From JAWLBW01 sp041687475 (GTDB lineage Bacteria > J088 > JAWLBW01): DNA of 49,265 nucleotides. The stretch spans positions 1 through 49,265 of the forward strand of contig JAWLBW010000003.1 in the NCBI GenBank assembly GCA_041687475.1, read 5' to 3'. Under the pieces are notes generated by a model. The model did not search any database. It was not told the DNA's origin and saw only the letters and a list, made by a program, of their open reading frames with translations. Numbering within the stretch: position 1 is the first letter of the stretch; every line of letters starts with the position of its first letter. Of the stretch, positions 1-9,700 are shown in pieces. The position numbers and the translations under genes are program-made.

Positions 1-149
1 GGTTAGTTCGTATGCATACCGAGGGCATCGAGGCGCCCGAGTGGCAAGGCGCGATGAGGAGTCGATGCCGTAGCATCGGCGACGAAGAGCAACGCAGCCT
101 ATCGGGACGCATCGGTGTCGGAATATATGCGAATTAATCAAACGGGATA
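1..149. repeat. Repeat-like intergenic element at window start
   Basis: Non-coding stretch downstream of the first gene, running to the window edge. It contains a perfect 6-bp stem with a 4-base loop (CGATGC-cgta-GCATCG, 63-78). The surrounding phrases (AAGGCGCGATGAGGAG, CGACGAAGAGCAACGC) resemble, from memory, sequences that recur between genes in many proteobacterial genomes and are sometimes mis-annotated as small proteins. Family membership is recollection, not a search result. No terminator with a T-tract is visible for the adjacent minus-strand gene. Confidence 0.4.
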
Positions 150-1013
150 CTAGAGGCGGGCACGGGCCGTTTCGAGCAGCGTGCGGGCCCGCTTCAAATC
201 GCGGCTATCGAGGTACGTGCGGCTGCGCTTCTCGAGCCTGGCGATGTTGCCTTCGAGCACCTTCACGGCTTTGGCAATGTCACCCGTGGCCAGGTAGACC
301 TCGGCCAGCAGATTGTGGTTGATGCCGTAGTCGCCGCCTTTGACGAGCGATCTTTTCAGGTACTCTTCGGCCTTGCCCCGATCGCCTACCGAAACGGGAA
401 AGCCGGGCAGCTTGGTATATACGCCGCCGATAATGCGGTAGCAGCCCCCACGCTCGAAGTTTCCCTCGGGATCGAGCTCGATGCAACGCTGGGTGTACTT
501 GAGAATGTGGGGAACCTGGGCAAGCGAATCGAGTACGCCGTTACTCATGCCCCAGAGCGCAAGATTGGCCGACAACCAGAACAGGCCTTCGACCCCGTCG
601 GCATTGATCTGCTGGGCCAGGCGACCCGCCTGCGCGCCGTGCTTCGAGTAGGCCAGCAATTTCGCCTGCTTCGAGCCCTCGTTGGTATCCCATCCCGAGG
701 CCGCTTCCCAGAGGTAGTAGCTGACTTCGGACAGGCGCCAGGCGGCTTCGTAGTTGCGGCTGTCTGCGCGAAGCGCTTCCTCGTAAAACGCCTTGGCCTG
801 CAGCATGGCCTCCTGGTTTCCCAGTTCGAGAACCGAAACTCCCTGACGCACCAGCGCGGCGGCATCCTGCGCCCCGACCTGCCCCGGGGTTGCGGCCAGG
901 ACGATGGCGGTGGCCAACCCCAGGAGCATGCGCGCGAAAGGAGAACGGCTGCCGGCCGCCGTTGTGTCGACGGCGGTTCGTACTGGCTTGCGGTCAAGGA
1001 CGTCGCACTTCAT
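150..1013 (-). CDS. TatT-like TPR protein, secreted
   Basis: Exported helical-repeat protein resembling the TatT (T-component) family, which pairs with some TRAP transporters as a periplasmic TPR scaffold. A hydrophobic signal segment lies at residues 29-48, ending in an AQ-type cleavage site (VGAQD). TPR-like helices follow, with family-like wording in 'LFWLSANLALWG' and 'GGCYRIIGGVYTKLPGFP'. The first Met leaves a 28-residue pre-extension before the signal helix. The Met at residue 29 (start near 929) is an alternative, although a G-rich stretch precedes the longer start. No TRAP permease or binding-protein genes are visible nearby, so the transport link is inference. The gene ends at TAG 150-152. 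Confidence 0.65.
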   Translation of the reverse strand: MKCDVLDRKPVRTAVDTTAAGSRSPFARMLLGLATAIVLAATPGQVGAQDAAALVRQGVSVLELGNQEAMLQAKAFYEEALRADSRNYEAAWRLSEVSYYLWEAASGWDTNEGSKQAKLLAYSKHGAQAGRLAQQINADGVEGLFWLSANLALWGMSNGVLDSLAQVPHILKYTQRCIELDPEGNFERGGCYRIIGGVYTKLPGFPVSVGDRGKAEEYLKRSLVKGGDYGINHNLLAEVYLATGDIAKAVKVLEGNIARLEKRSRTYLDSRDLKRARTLLETARARL

Positions 1014-1089
1014 GATGGCCCCCGTGGAACGAACCCGCCCTTTCAGGCCTGAGTATCATACCGCCCGAAGACCGACAGGCGCAAACGCC

Positions 1090-2013
1090 TCACTCGGTTT
1101 CTTCGGCAGGGCACTCGCGAATGGTGAGCACGCGCTGGTGTATTTCATCGTCGGGCGTGCCCCACGTCTGGTCGGGGCCCCGGCCGCCGTAAAGGGTGGT
1201 GGCCGTGGTGCGTCCTTCTTCGTCGTACTCGTACACGGTAATGGAGCCGACGAGATCGTCGGCCGTGCCCCAGCGCCTGTCAAAGCCTGCCTCGAGGTAG
1301 TCGACGGTACGCACGAGGCGCCCCTGCTCCCAATCCGATACGGAGCGGCTGACCTCGGGCTGTGCGACGGCATCGGTCGATGCGGTCTGGTAACCGACGA
1401 CCCGGCTGCGGCGGCCCTTCCGGTCGTATTCGAACGCCAGCCGGCTTTCGAGCATTTCGTCGGTTACTTCGTCGCGGGTCCGGATACGAATACCGACCTC
1501 GCGGCCATCCTTCCACTCGTGAAGGTTCTCGGCCAGCAGTTCGTCGTCTTCGGTGCGCCAGACGGCGTCACTGCCCGGACTTCCGTAGCTGCGCTCTTCG
1601 AGAATGTGCCCGAAGGGGTCGTACGCCATTCGGTTGTCGTAAATCAGATCGTCGTCGGCGGTCTTCCACACGCCGTCGGCGCCGGGGCCGTTGTATACCA
1701 GGCTCTGCACGCGGTGGCCGAGCCCATCGTAGCCATGCACGACACGCGTGCCCATGACATCGTCTTCCGTGCCCCAGAGGCCGTCTACGCCGGCCCCCGT
1801 CACGGTGCGTTCGGCAACGACCCGCCCCTGCTCGTCCCAGATGAATTCGGTGACGGAGAAGATGGCGTCGTCAAGGGTGGCCCATTTCCCGTCTTCGCCC
1901 GGCCCCATATAGGTACGCACGGCCTTCTCGCGGCAAACCTCGGCCGCCGGAGCCGATGCCGGAAGGGCAAGCCCGAGTAGAAGGAGTGAAGTGATCATGG
2001 CGATGCGAGGCAC
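1090..2013 (-). CDS. Secreted repeat protein, GxGxDGxWxTxDD units
   Basis: Exported protein of about 300 residues made almost entirely of six repeats of roughly 36 residues. Each repeat opens with an acidic motif of the form GxGxDGxWxTxDD (for example GADGVWKTADD, GVDGLWGTEDD). Most then carry a YDxxGR-type segment reminiscent of RHS/YD repeats. The Asp-rich loops suggest calcium binding, which is inference. An N-terminal signal peptide ends near 'APAAEVC'. The GTG start at 2013 and the ATG at 1998 both retain the signal peptide, and neither has a strong ribosome site. I do not recognise a named family; a surface or matrix role is possible. It lies on the same strand as its TatT-like neighbour with a 76-bp gap. 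Confidence 0.7.
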   Translation of the reverse strand: MPRIAMITSLLLLGLALPASAPAAEVCREKAVRTYMGPGEDGKWATLDDAIFSVTEFIWDEQGRVVAERTVTGAGVDGLWGTEDDVMGTRVVHGYDGLGHRVQSLVYNGPGADGVWKTADDDLIYDNRMAYDPFGHILEERSYGSPGSDAVWRTEDDELLAENLHEWKDGREVGIRIRTRDEVTDEMLESRLAFEYDRKGRRSRVVGYQTASTDAVAQPEVSRSVSDWEQGRLVRTVDYLEAGFDRRWGTADDLVGSITVYEYDEEGRTTATTLYGGRGPDQTWGTPDDEIHQRVLTIRECPAEETE

Positions 2014-2060
2014 CCTAGCATCTTAGCCCCATGGTGCTTCCGTGGCAAGGGAGGGCAGGC

Positions 2061-3329
2061 TCAGCTCCGAGGCGCCTTGAAGTTACGCAGGAACCACCCG
2101 GCAAAGGCTATCGAGCCGGTAACGAGCCAGGCCTCATCAGGCTGCGCCCCCTGCAGCCGCTCGATCAATTCGCGGGGCGTCTCGATTGTGGTCGGAAGAC
2201 CGGTCAGGGACGGAGTTTTGGCCAGCTCGCGGGCCGGCAGGGCGCGGGGTTCGCCGGGTATGTCGGTGAGCACAAAGGAAACACCCTCACGCGCAAGGGC
2301 CGCCAGCATGGCGTTGTGCTCCTTGCCCGCCAGCGAGGCGAACGCGATCTTCAGGGCCCGATCGCCATAGCGCCGGCGGAACGCCGACGCCAGCACCCGT
2401 GCCCCCGCCGGGTTGTGGGCGCCGTCGACGACAATGAGCGGCGCAGCCGAAAGCTCCTGAAAGCGCCCCGGCCAGGAAACGCCCGCCAGCGCCTCGCGAA
2501 CCGAATCGGCGCATGTCGTCAGGTCGACCCCCACGATGCGTTCGAGCGCGGCAAGAGCGCAGCCGGCATTCTGCCACTGGTAATCACCGGCAAGGCCCAG
2601 CCGGGGAATGGACAGGCATGAAAGCCCCTCGAACGTAAAGCCTTCCGCGGTCGGTTCGACCTGCCAGGCGCCGCCCTGCGTGTAAAGCATGGCGTTACGC
2701 TCGGAAACGACGGTGTCGACGACGCCGGCCGCCTCGGCCGGCAGCGCCCCCGTCACGACGGGCCGGTACTCCTTGATCACACCGGCCTTTTCGCGGGCAA
2801 TGGCCTCGATGGTGTCGCCGAGAAGCTCGCGATGGTCGAGGGCGACGGTCGTAATGACCGACCCTGCCGCCGGAGCCAGGTTGACCGCATCAAGCCGACC
2901 GCCGACACCCACTTCGAGTATGACCCACTCGGCCTCCATGTCGCGGAACCAGTCGAAGGCAATGGCGGTCAGCGCTTCGTAGTAGGTCAGACCGTCGAGC
3001 AGGCCGTGGGCGTCGTAACTCAGAACCCACTCGGCCAGCTCTTCACGGGCGATGGGCGACTCCATGCGCATGCGTTCGGTCACCTCGAAGAGATGGGGCG
3101 AGGTGTACAGCCCCACCCGGAACCCCAGGCGCTGCAGCATGGCGTGCAGCATGGCCGATGTCGATCCCTTGCCGTTGGTACCCGCTACGATAACGGCCTT
3201 GCAAGCCCGTTCGGGGTGAGCGCGCTTTTCGAGCACGCGCTGCATGGCCCCCAGATCGTAGTTGATGCCCCGCCCCTGAAGCCCGTCGAGGCGGGCCATG
3301 GCACGCGCGATTTCGTCTTCAGTCATCAT
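2061..3329 (-). CDS. folC: Folylpolyglutamate/dihydrofolate synthase
   Basis: Mur-ligase-family cytosolic enzyme that adds glutamate to folates and, in bifunctional members, makes dihydrofolate from dihydropteroate. The ATP-binding loop GTNGKGST is followed by the substrate segment 'YTSPHLFEVTERM', a conserved early 'RGINYDLGAM' region and the C-terminal ligase domain with 'VVDGAHNPAGA'. The 422-residue length is normal. I chose the ATG at 3329 because the longer GTG start at 3380 abuts the terminator of the upstream gene. A GAAGAG sequence 8 bases before the ATG is a modest ribosome site. No folate gene is adjacent, although a pteridine-reductase-like SDR lies at 26541-27245. Confidence 0.93.
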   Translation of the reverse strand: MMTEDEIARAMARLDGLQGRGINYDLGAMQRVLEKRAHPERACKAVIVAGTNGKGSTSAMLHAMLQRLGFRVGLYTSPHLFEVTERMRMESPIAREELAEWVLSYDAHGLLDGLTYYEALTAIAFDWFRDMEAEWVILEVGVGGRLDAVNLAPAAGSVITTVALDHRELLGDTIEAIAREKAGVIKEYRPVVTGALPAEAAGVVDTVVSERNAMLYTQGGAWQVEPTAEGFTFEGLSCLSIPRLGLAGDYQWQNAGCALAALERIVGVDLTTCADSVREALAGVSWPGRFQELSAAPLIVVDGAHNPAGARVLASAFRRRYGDRALKIAFASLAGKEHNAMLAALAREGVSFVLTDIPGEPRALPARELAKTPSLTGLPTTIETPRELIERLQGAQPDEAWLVTGSIAFAGWFLRNFKAPRS

Positions 3330-3381
3330 GGTGTAACTCTTCGAGCCGGGCGGCGGTACGAGGCCGACCGTCTTCCGCACG

Positions 3382-3406
3382 AAAAAACCCCCGGATACCG
3401 GGGGTT
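3382..3406 (-). terminator. Rho-independent terminator after CRP-like gene
   Basis: Read on the minus strand this is a perfect stem AACCCCCGG-TAT-CCGGGGGTT running into a run of T. It lies 32 bases past the stop of the CRP-like gene and just ahead of folC, so folC probably has its own promoter or depends on read-through. Confidence 0.85.
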
Positions 3407-3437
3407 GGAAAACCGGAGCCTGTGTGGTTGAACGGTA

Positions 3438-4091
3438 TCAGGCGAAGTCGGCGAACTGCTCGCGCATGGCGAGAAATTCGAGAAACTTGTTCAGTTTTTC
3501 AGCCGGCGCCACGTCCATACCGTCGGCGGCGACCTTGACCAGACCGGCCTTGACCAGCTTGCCAAGAATCTCGTCGAGCTTGCTCTCGTCGAGACCGGTC
3601 TGCGCCACCAGATCGGTCTTCTGCAGCCCGATGCGGGTCATGCCCGTTTCCGACGCCTGGCCCGTGGCCTTGACGGCCCGCAGCAGCACGTAAACCACTT
3701 TCTGGTTGTGATCCTTAATGCTCAGCGCCTCGAGCTGCTCGTTGGTGGCCCGCACACGCTCGGCGAGCTTCTTGATGATGCGGTAGGCGATTTCGGTGTT
3801 GCTCTTGATCATGGCCTCGAACGTATTCGAGTCAATGACAAGCGCCTTCACGTCTTCGAGTACCGTGGCGGTGGCACTGCGGTTGTCGCCGAGAAGCACG
3901 GCCATTTCGCCGAGAAACTCGCCGGCCGGAATCACCGCGAGGGTTTTTTCTTCTCCCCCGATGCGCTTCGAGATTTTCACCTTGCCCGTCTGAAGAACGA
4001 ACATGGTAAGGCCCTGCTCGCCTTCACGAAAGAGCACCGTACCGGCAGGAAACGTCTTGCCGAAACGTTGAAAAAGCGGATCGTCTGCCAC
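3438..4091 (-). CDS. CRP-like cyclic-nucleotide-binding regulator
   Basis: Soluble protein with an N-terminal cNMP-binding domain (about residues 8-120), a connecting helix and a C-terminal winged-helix-like segment (about 150-205, 'TDLVAQTGLDESKLDEILGKL'). The phosphate-binding cassette has the key residues for cAMP: GE at 61-62 and Arg71-Ser72 ('GEMAVLLGDNRSATA'). The C-terminal domain is not a textbook CRP HTH, so DNA binding is probable but unproven. The GTG start at 4091 has the ribosome site GGGAGG. Its upstream neighbour on the same strand is an adenylate cyclase, so cAMP made by that enzyme is the obvious ligand (inference). It has its own putative promoter and terminator. Confidence 0.8.
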   Translation of the reverse strand: MADDPLFQRFGKTFPAGTVLFREGEQGLTMFVLQTGKVKISKRIGGEEKTLAVIPAGEFLGEMAVLLGDNRSATATVLEDVKALVIDSNTFEAMIKSNTEIAYRIIKKLAERVRATNEQLEALSIKDHNQKVVYVLLRAVKATGQASETGMTRIGLQKTDLVAQTGLDESKLDEILGKLVKAGLVKVAADGMDVAPAEKLNKFLEFLAMREQFADFA

Positions 4092-4130
4092 CTCAGGCCT
4101 CCCTCAGATTCAATGGAAATGGAAAGCTTA

Positions 4131-4139
4131 TTTGTAGCA
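4131..4139 (-). promoter_or_regulatory. Extended -10 for CRP-like gene
   Basis: The minus strand reads TGC-TACAAA about 40 bases before the GTG start, giving a leader of roughly 33 bases. No clear -35. This matches the extended -10 style seen elsewhere in the window. Confidence 0.4.
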
Positions 4140-4195
4140 CGGCACGACGCACCGCGCAAGCGGGCGCCTGCTCTGCTTTCACGCAGGAATACACG

Positions 4196-6568
4196 TTACT
4201 TCGTCTTCATCTCATAGACGCCGTCCCAGCCCTGGGGCACCGGATTCCTGCGGAATTCTTCGATGCGCTTGAGGAAGATACGGGTGGTCTCGTCGTCGGG
4301 GTTGTGAATGAGCAGCTTCTGCCAGACCTTCTCGGCCATGTCCCACTCGGTCTTGCGATACAGGGCAAGCCCCTGCTCGAACAACGCGACCTTTTCGAGC
4401 ACGCGATCTTCGACCTGGCCCTTTTTGCCGATGAGATCGAAAATACGCACGGGTTCGAGCTTGCCCTTTACCCGCACCGAATCAAGCTCACGCACCACGA
4501 TGGCATCGCCGGCCACACGGCGGGTGAATTCGGAAATGATGATGTTGTTGGCGTACTGCTTGGTCGTACCTTCGAGACGGCTTGCCAGGTTGACGTTGTC
4601 GCCCATGACGGTGTAATCGAAACGTTGGTCCGACCCCATGTTGCCCACGGTCATCGAGCCGGTGTTCAAACCGATGCCGATATCGATGGCCGGTATGGTG
4701 CCGGCCGGAATCGTCTTGAGCCCGTCCTTGATCCACCGGGGCTTGAGCTCCTTCTCGAGTACCTCGAGCATGTCGATGGCCGTGTAGCAGGCGCGTACGG
4801 CATGATCGTCCTGCACCACCGGCGCGCCCCAGATGGCCATGAGGGCGTCGCCGATGTATTTGTCGAGCGTGCCGTCGGACTCGAAGACCAGGTCGGTCAT
4901 CTTCGAAAGATAATTGTTCAGCAATTCAACGAGCTGCTCGGAAGTCAACTTCTCGGAAATGGTGGTGAACCCGCGTACGTCGGAGAACATGACGGTCAGC
5001 TCGCGGGTTTCGCCGCCCAGTTTGAGTCGCTCGGGCTCGCGCAGCACCGACTCGACGACGCTGGGGGTCACATAGCTCTGGAAGGCCCCGCGAATCTGCC
5101 TGGCCTGTCGTTCCTCGGTAAAGTACTTGTAGGTGAGAATGATGCCGAACACCGCCACGATTTCGAGAATCGGGTACACCGTCGACAACCAGATGCCCCA
5201 GCGTTCGAAGGCCACCTGGGTGAAGAAGTAGTAACCGAACGCGAGAAACAAAGCGGCAAAGGCGCCGGGCAGACTCTTGAGACGGCCGAGAACCAGGCCC
5301 AGAACAAGGCCCAGCGAAACGATGATGCCCAGGTCGAAGAGCTTCATCCACGCCGGTTTACGAATGAACGACTGGTCGAGAATGTTGCCGATGACGTTCG
5401 CGTGAACGCCGACCCCGGGATACACCGCCGAGAAGGGCGTGTTTCGCATATCGTAAATACCGATGGCGGTCGGTCCCACGAGAAAGATGCGGTCCTTCAA
5501 CTCTTCGGGGGGAATACGGCCCTGCATGATGTCGGCGAAGGAGAAGACATCGTAGGTGACCAGATTGCCGTCGTCATCGGTCATCGGTCCGGCGAAATTG
5601 ATGAGCAGCCGCCCGGTTTCATCGGTCGGAATGCGAATGTCGCCCAGGCGCACCTCGACGATATTGCCGTGCTCGCGCTTGACGATGATCGGCTTATCGA
5701 GCGCGACGCTGGCCGTCTTGAGCCCCAGCGAAGGGTAGTAACCGTCCTGGAAACGCAACACCAGATGGTTCCAGCGAATGGTACCGTCTTCGGCGTCGGG
5801 CGTCATGTAGAAATGGCCCGCGTGCGGCGTCTGCATCGAAATCGGGGCGATGTTGGGCACGACGCCGGCCATATCGGCCATGTAAACCGGTTCGTTGTCG
5901 CCGAGAATGACCTTGATGCGTGAGTCGGCGATGAGCGAGGCCGCCTCGGTAACCTGCCGGGCCGCCATTTCGCCCCGTCCGCTCGATCCGTAGAAGAAAT
6001 ACCCAAGCACGGTGTTGTCGGCAAAAGCGGCGATGGAAGCGGCCAGGGTTTCGTCGCTGTTGGCGCGGGCTTCGCTTTCAACCAGCTCGCGGTAGAACTG
6101 ACCGGCGCCTCGTGTGTAGGTACGCGCCCGGTCGGTGGCCGCGTAGGCGTATTCGACGGGCAGATCGCTGAAGTCGGGCGAGCGGTCGAGCCCGTATTCA
6201 CGGAACAACTGCCGCAGCTCGCGAACCTTCTTCAACTCGGAGTTCTGATCGGGCTCGGCAAAGACGATATCGAATCCGACGGCTGCGGCGCCGGCGTCGC
6301 GCAGCCGATCGACGAGCTTTGCCATCGTCCACCGCGGCCAGGGCCAGCGGCCGAGTTCCTGCAGACTTTTTTCGTCGATGGCGATGATGGCCACACGTTC
6401 GTTGCCGCGTACGACGCCCCGGGTCTTGAATTTCGCATCGAGGGCCTTTACCTCGATGATCTGAAGAAATTCGGGTTCGGTGAAGTCGGCCGCGATAACC
6501 ACCACGGTAATGACGAACGCCAGCCGAACGGCCGACATCCTGAACAGACGCTTGAAGAACTTTTGCAC
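4196..6568 (-). CDS. CHASE2-domain membrane adenylate cyclase
   Basis: 790-residue class III nucleotide cyclase. An N-terminal membrane helix (about 13-30) is followed by an extracytoplasmic CHASE2 sensor domain (about 30-395, with 'AIIAIDEKSLQELGRWPWPR'), then three membrane helices (about 405-485). The cytoplasmic cyclase domain (about 515-700) carries both metal aspartates ('FSDVRGFT', 'KYIGD'). It has the adenine-specifying Lys in KYIGD with a matching Asp in 'MGDNVNLASR', and the transition-state Asn and Arg in the same motif, so cAMP rather than cGMP is expected. The last ~75 residues form a TPR-like helical tail. The GTG start has GAGAGG upstream. The next gene downstream encodes a cAMP-type receptor. 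The signal sensed is unknown. Confidence 0.93.
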   Translation of the reverse strand: MQKFFKRLFRMSAVRLAFVITVVVIAADFTEPEFLQIIEVKALDAKFKTRGVVRGNERVAIIAIDEKSLQELGRWPWPRWTMAKLVDRLRDAGAAAVGFDIVFAEPDQNSELKKVRELRQLFREYGLDRSPDFSDLPVEYAYAATDRARTYTRGAGQFYRELVESEARANSDETLAASIAAFADNTVLGYFFYGSSGRGEMAARQVTEAASLIADSRIKVILGDNEPVYMADMAGVVPNIAPISMQTPHAGHFYMTPDAEDGTIRWNHLVLRFQDGYYPSLGLKTASVALDKPIIVKREHGNIVEVRLGDIRIPTDETGRLLINFAGPMTDDDGNLVTYDVFSFADIMQGRIPPEELKDRIFLVGPTAIGIYDMRNTPFSAVYPGVGVHANVIGNILDQSFIRKPAWMKLFDLGIIVSLGLVLGLVLGRLKSLPGAFAALFLAFGYYFFTQVAFERWGIWLSTVYPILEIVAVFGIILTYKYFTEERQARQIRGAFQSYVTPSVVESVLREPERLKLGGETRELTVMFSDVRGFTTISEKLTSEQLVELLNNYLSKMTDLVFESDGTLDKYIGDALMAIWGAPVVQDDHAVRACYTAIDMLEVLEKELKPRWIKDGLKTIPAGTIPAIDIGIGLNTGSMTVGNMGSDQRFDYTVMGDNVNLASRLEGTTKQYANNIIISEFTRRVAGDAIVVRELDSVRVKGKLEPVRIFDLIGKKGQVEDRVLEKVALFEQGLALYRKTEWDMAEKVWQKLLIHNPDDETTRIFLKRIEEFRRNPVPQGWDGVYEMKTK

Positions 6569-6793
6569 TGCGAGCCTCTCGGGCAGGGAAATGGAGTCAG
6601 CTTACCAAGGGAGAAGGCGAAAAGCCATGGTTCGAAAAAGGACTCTGTCGCCTGGCTAGGGCAGGCTCAAGGCAGCCGAAGTCGTAACCCCTTGCCGGCA
6701 CGTGAACGCGGGCGACGCCACCATTCATAAAGTGAAATTGCCCACGCCACCTTGCCCCCGTCAGGCTCGGCCGGCCAGGTCCGCGCGCATTTT

Positions 6794-9700
6794 CTACGGC
6801 AGCTTCAAGGTGATCCACGAAGAGCCGACCGCCGAAACATAGACCCGGTTACCGGTGGCGGGCACCGAGACCGGCTGGCCGGCCTGCGTGCGCACACTGT
6901 ATACACCGTAAGGAAGCGCCGCCACGACCTGGCCGTCGCGCACCGGCAGCACGATGCTTCTGCCCAGCAGCAGTTCTTCGAACACCAGAACCTGATCGGG
7001 AGGTTCGACACCGCCGGGGCCCTCTGCAACGGCCGAAAGGTATCCGAGTCCCGTGTGCTTCGGAGCCCCCAGGGTGTTCAAGTTCGCAAGTATATAGGTC
7101 TGGTACTCGTCATGGGCCACCCAGCTCCAGCAATCGCCCTGCGCGAGCACGATGCCCAGAGAGGCCTGGCGCCACTGCCCGCACCTGGCTTCCTGCGCGA
7201 GCATCTGCAGCCCCCACCCTCCGGGAAGCACGAACGGCAGCAGATTGGGAGCGGCCAGGGCCGGCAGCAGCCCGGGAAGCAGAAACGCCCGGGCCATGAC
7301 CCCTTCCCAATCGGCCCACCACGCTCCCGGCATCGAAGCCGTGGTAACCAGTGACCAGTAGGGCGGTTCCTGATACATGTCTTCGACCAAGGTTGCCGGC
7401 GCCGGCTGGGCACAGGCAGAGGTCGAAGAAAACTCGGCGCAGACCCGGTCGGGCGCCCCCTGATGAACGACCATGCCGCGCGGGTCGTCGGCATTTCTTT
7501 CCCGGGGAAGCGTGAACTCGACCCAGGCGCCCGCGGTCACGGTGCGAGACCACAGAAGGTCGTCGTGCGCCATCGACACCTCGCCCGTGTCGCCGCTCAC
7601 GGGCAAGGAGAAGTATCCTTCGTCGTCCGACGTCGACTCGGAAAGATAGCCGTTGTTGTTCCACCGCACGACGGCTCCCCGCACCGGTGTTCCACCTTGG
7701 TCGACCACCCTTCCCCCCAGCGTGTCCGAGGTTTCCAGCATACGGAGAACCACGGCCTCGGTGGCTTCGGTAATGCTTCTCTTTTCAAGCAGGCGGTTCT
7801 GCCTGAAGGCGTGAAGCCGGCTGCCCACGGCAGGCGCTTCGTCGAGGTATGCAGTGCCCGTCGCGTCGGAGCGCCCGACCACCGTATCGCCGACGTAAAC
7901 CAGCGCCGGCGCGGGTAAGCCGGCTTCGTCTTCAATAGAGACTTCAAAGCCGCACGCCGAGCAGGTAGAAGCGGCCGAGGTCGAGAAGTATTGCGGCGCA
8001 AGTGCTTCGCCCTCGTTCCACAACACGACTTCGGCGTCGAGCAGCGGGTAACGCCAGTTCACCATGAGCCAGGCGGCCCCGGGCGTCGCCTCTTCAAAGT
8101 CGGCGGTTACGGCGTAGGAGGCGACAACGCCCGCGTCGGACAGGTTACCGGGTGCACGATAGCGAATCTCACCGGTTACCAGACTACCGTAGGAAACTCC
8201 CGTCATGACGACGAAAATCGAACCGAGCGGCGCCGACTCGCCGATATCGACCACGCTAAACGGGCCCGGTCGCGTCGCGACATTCACCTCGTCGACCCAG
8301 CAGGGTACGGTATTGCGCGCTTCGCCCTTGCTCAGAATTCCATCGGCACGCACGCCGGTAACGTCGTCGGCGTAAAAGGTACAGTAACCACTCGCAGGTA
8401 CCGAAACCGCTGCGGGAAACGCCAGGTCATCGTACGTCACGTGCGAGACCGGAAAGCCGAACCGTTCGCTGCGCCATTCAAAGACCAGCCGAGAGGCGTC
8501 GACTCCACCTTCGACGGTAACCGTCATTTCGCGCACGTAGTCGGGTTGCTGAGGTGCGAGCGCAAGGGGCGTCAGGCTCAACGGCGCGCCGCGTGAACGC
8601 CAGGGCTCGGCATCATCGACCCCGGCAAACCGATCGGTCGGATCGGTGAAAGCCCTGTCGAATGTGCTCCAGCGCCCGTCGCCGTCGACGTCTTCGACGA
8701 AGAGAAGGTGGGGAATGTTGAACCAGTCGCGGGCGTATTCGCCGCCTGCATCAAGGTAGAGGTCTTCGACCGGTCGCCATTCTCCGGCCGGGCTGGTCGC
8801 GTTCGAGGCGTAAACCAGCCATCGTCGATCGCCCGGAAGCACGGCGGCCAGGCCGGCATGGTAAACGGCATGGGTTTCCCATTCATGACGTCCGTATCGC
8901 CGGTAGGCGAACTCGTTCCACCCGCTTGCCAGCGCGATGTCATGCAAGGAGCCCGTATAGGGTTCCCAACCGTCGACGTGCAACAGCCTGACTTCGCTCG
9001 GGGCCTCGCCTACATGTCCGGTCAGGTCGAATACCGACTCGGTGCGCATGACGATTGGCTCGGGCTCCTGCACCTGCCGCATTCCGGCGAAGGCCGTGAG
9101 GTCAAGGTTCTTCGGCGCCGCCGTTCGCTCGTTGCCCGACCGGTCGACGGCGCGGGGTTGCAGCTGCGCAAGACTAGACGTTCCCTCGGTCAGGGCGGTG
9201 GCGAAGGTGTAAACCCCCGGCAATTCGGGCTCGGCCGCCAGCGCGAGGCAGGCTTCGCTTGCCGGGTTGCACATTTCAACCCGTTCAAGCCCCGCCAGAC
9301 CGTCCGAGGCTTCGAGCAGCAGGGCGTTCTTCCACGTATCGCGATCGAAGGAAAATCCGGTCGTTTTCCAGGCAATTTCCGGCGGTGTGCCGTCGACCAC
9401 GAAGTCCCAGGCATTGCCGACATGGGCGCTGCCCCCGGGCAAACGCACCAGGCACTGGGCGCGATGCTCCCGGTCCGTGTCGAAAGGGCCGACCTGGGCC
9501 GTTACCTGGCCCGCGAAGTCGTCGACCGACAGGGGCACCGATTGGCCGTCGATGGACAATTCCGGATAGGAGAGCGCCACCGGCAAACGGTAGCGAACAC
9601 TGAGGGGTATGGCGACGCCGGTCTTGAAGAACCGCTCGGGCGGCGTTACGAGTTCGCACCAGGCGTCTGTCGACACCCGCTCGAATACGTACTCGTGAAC

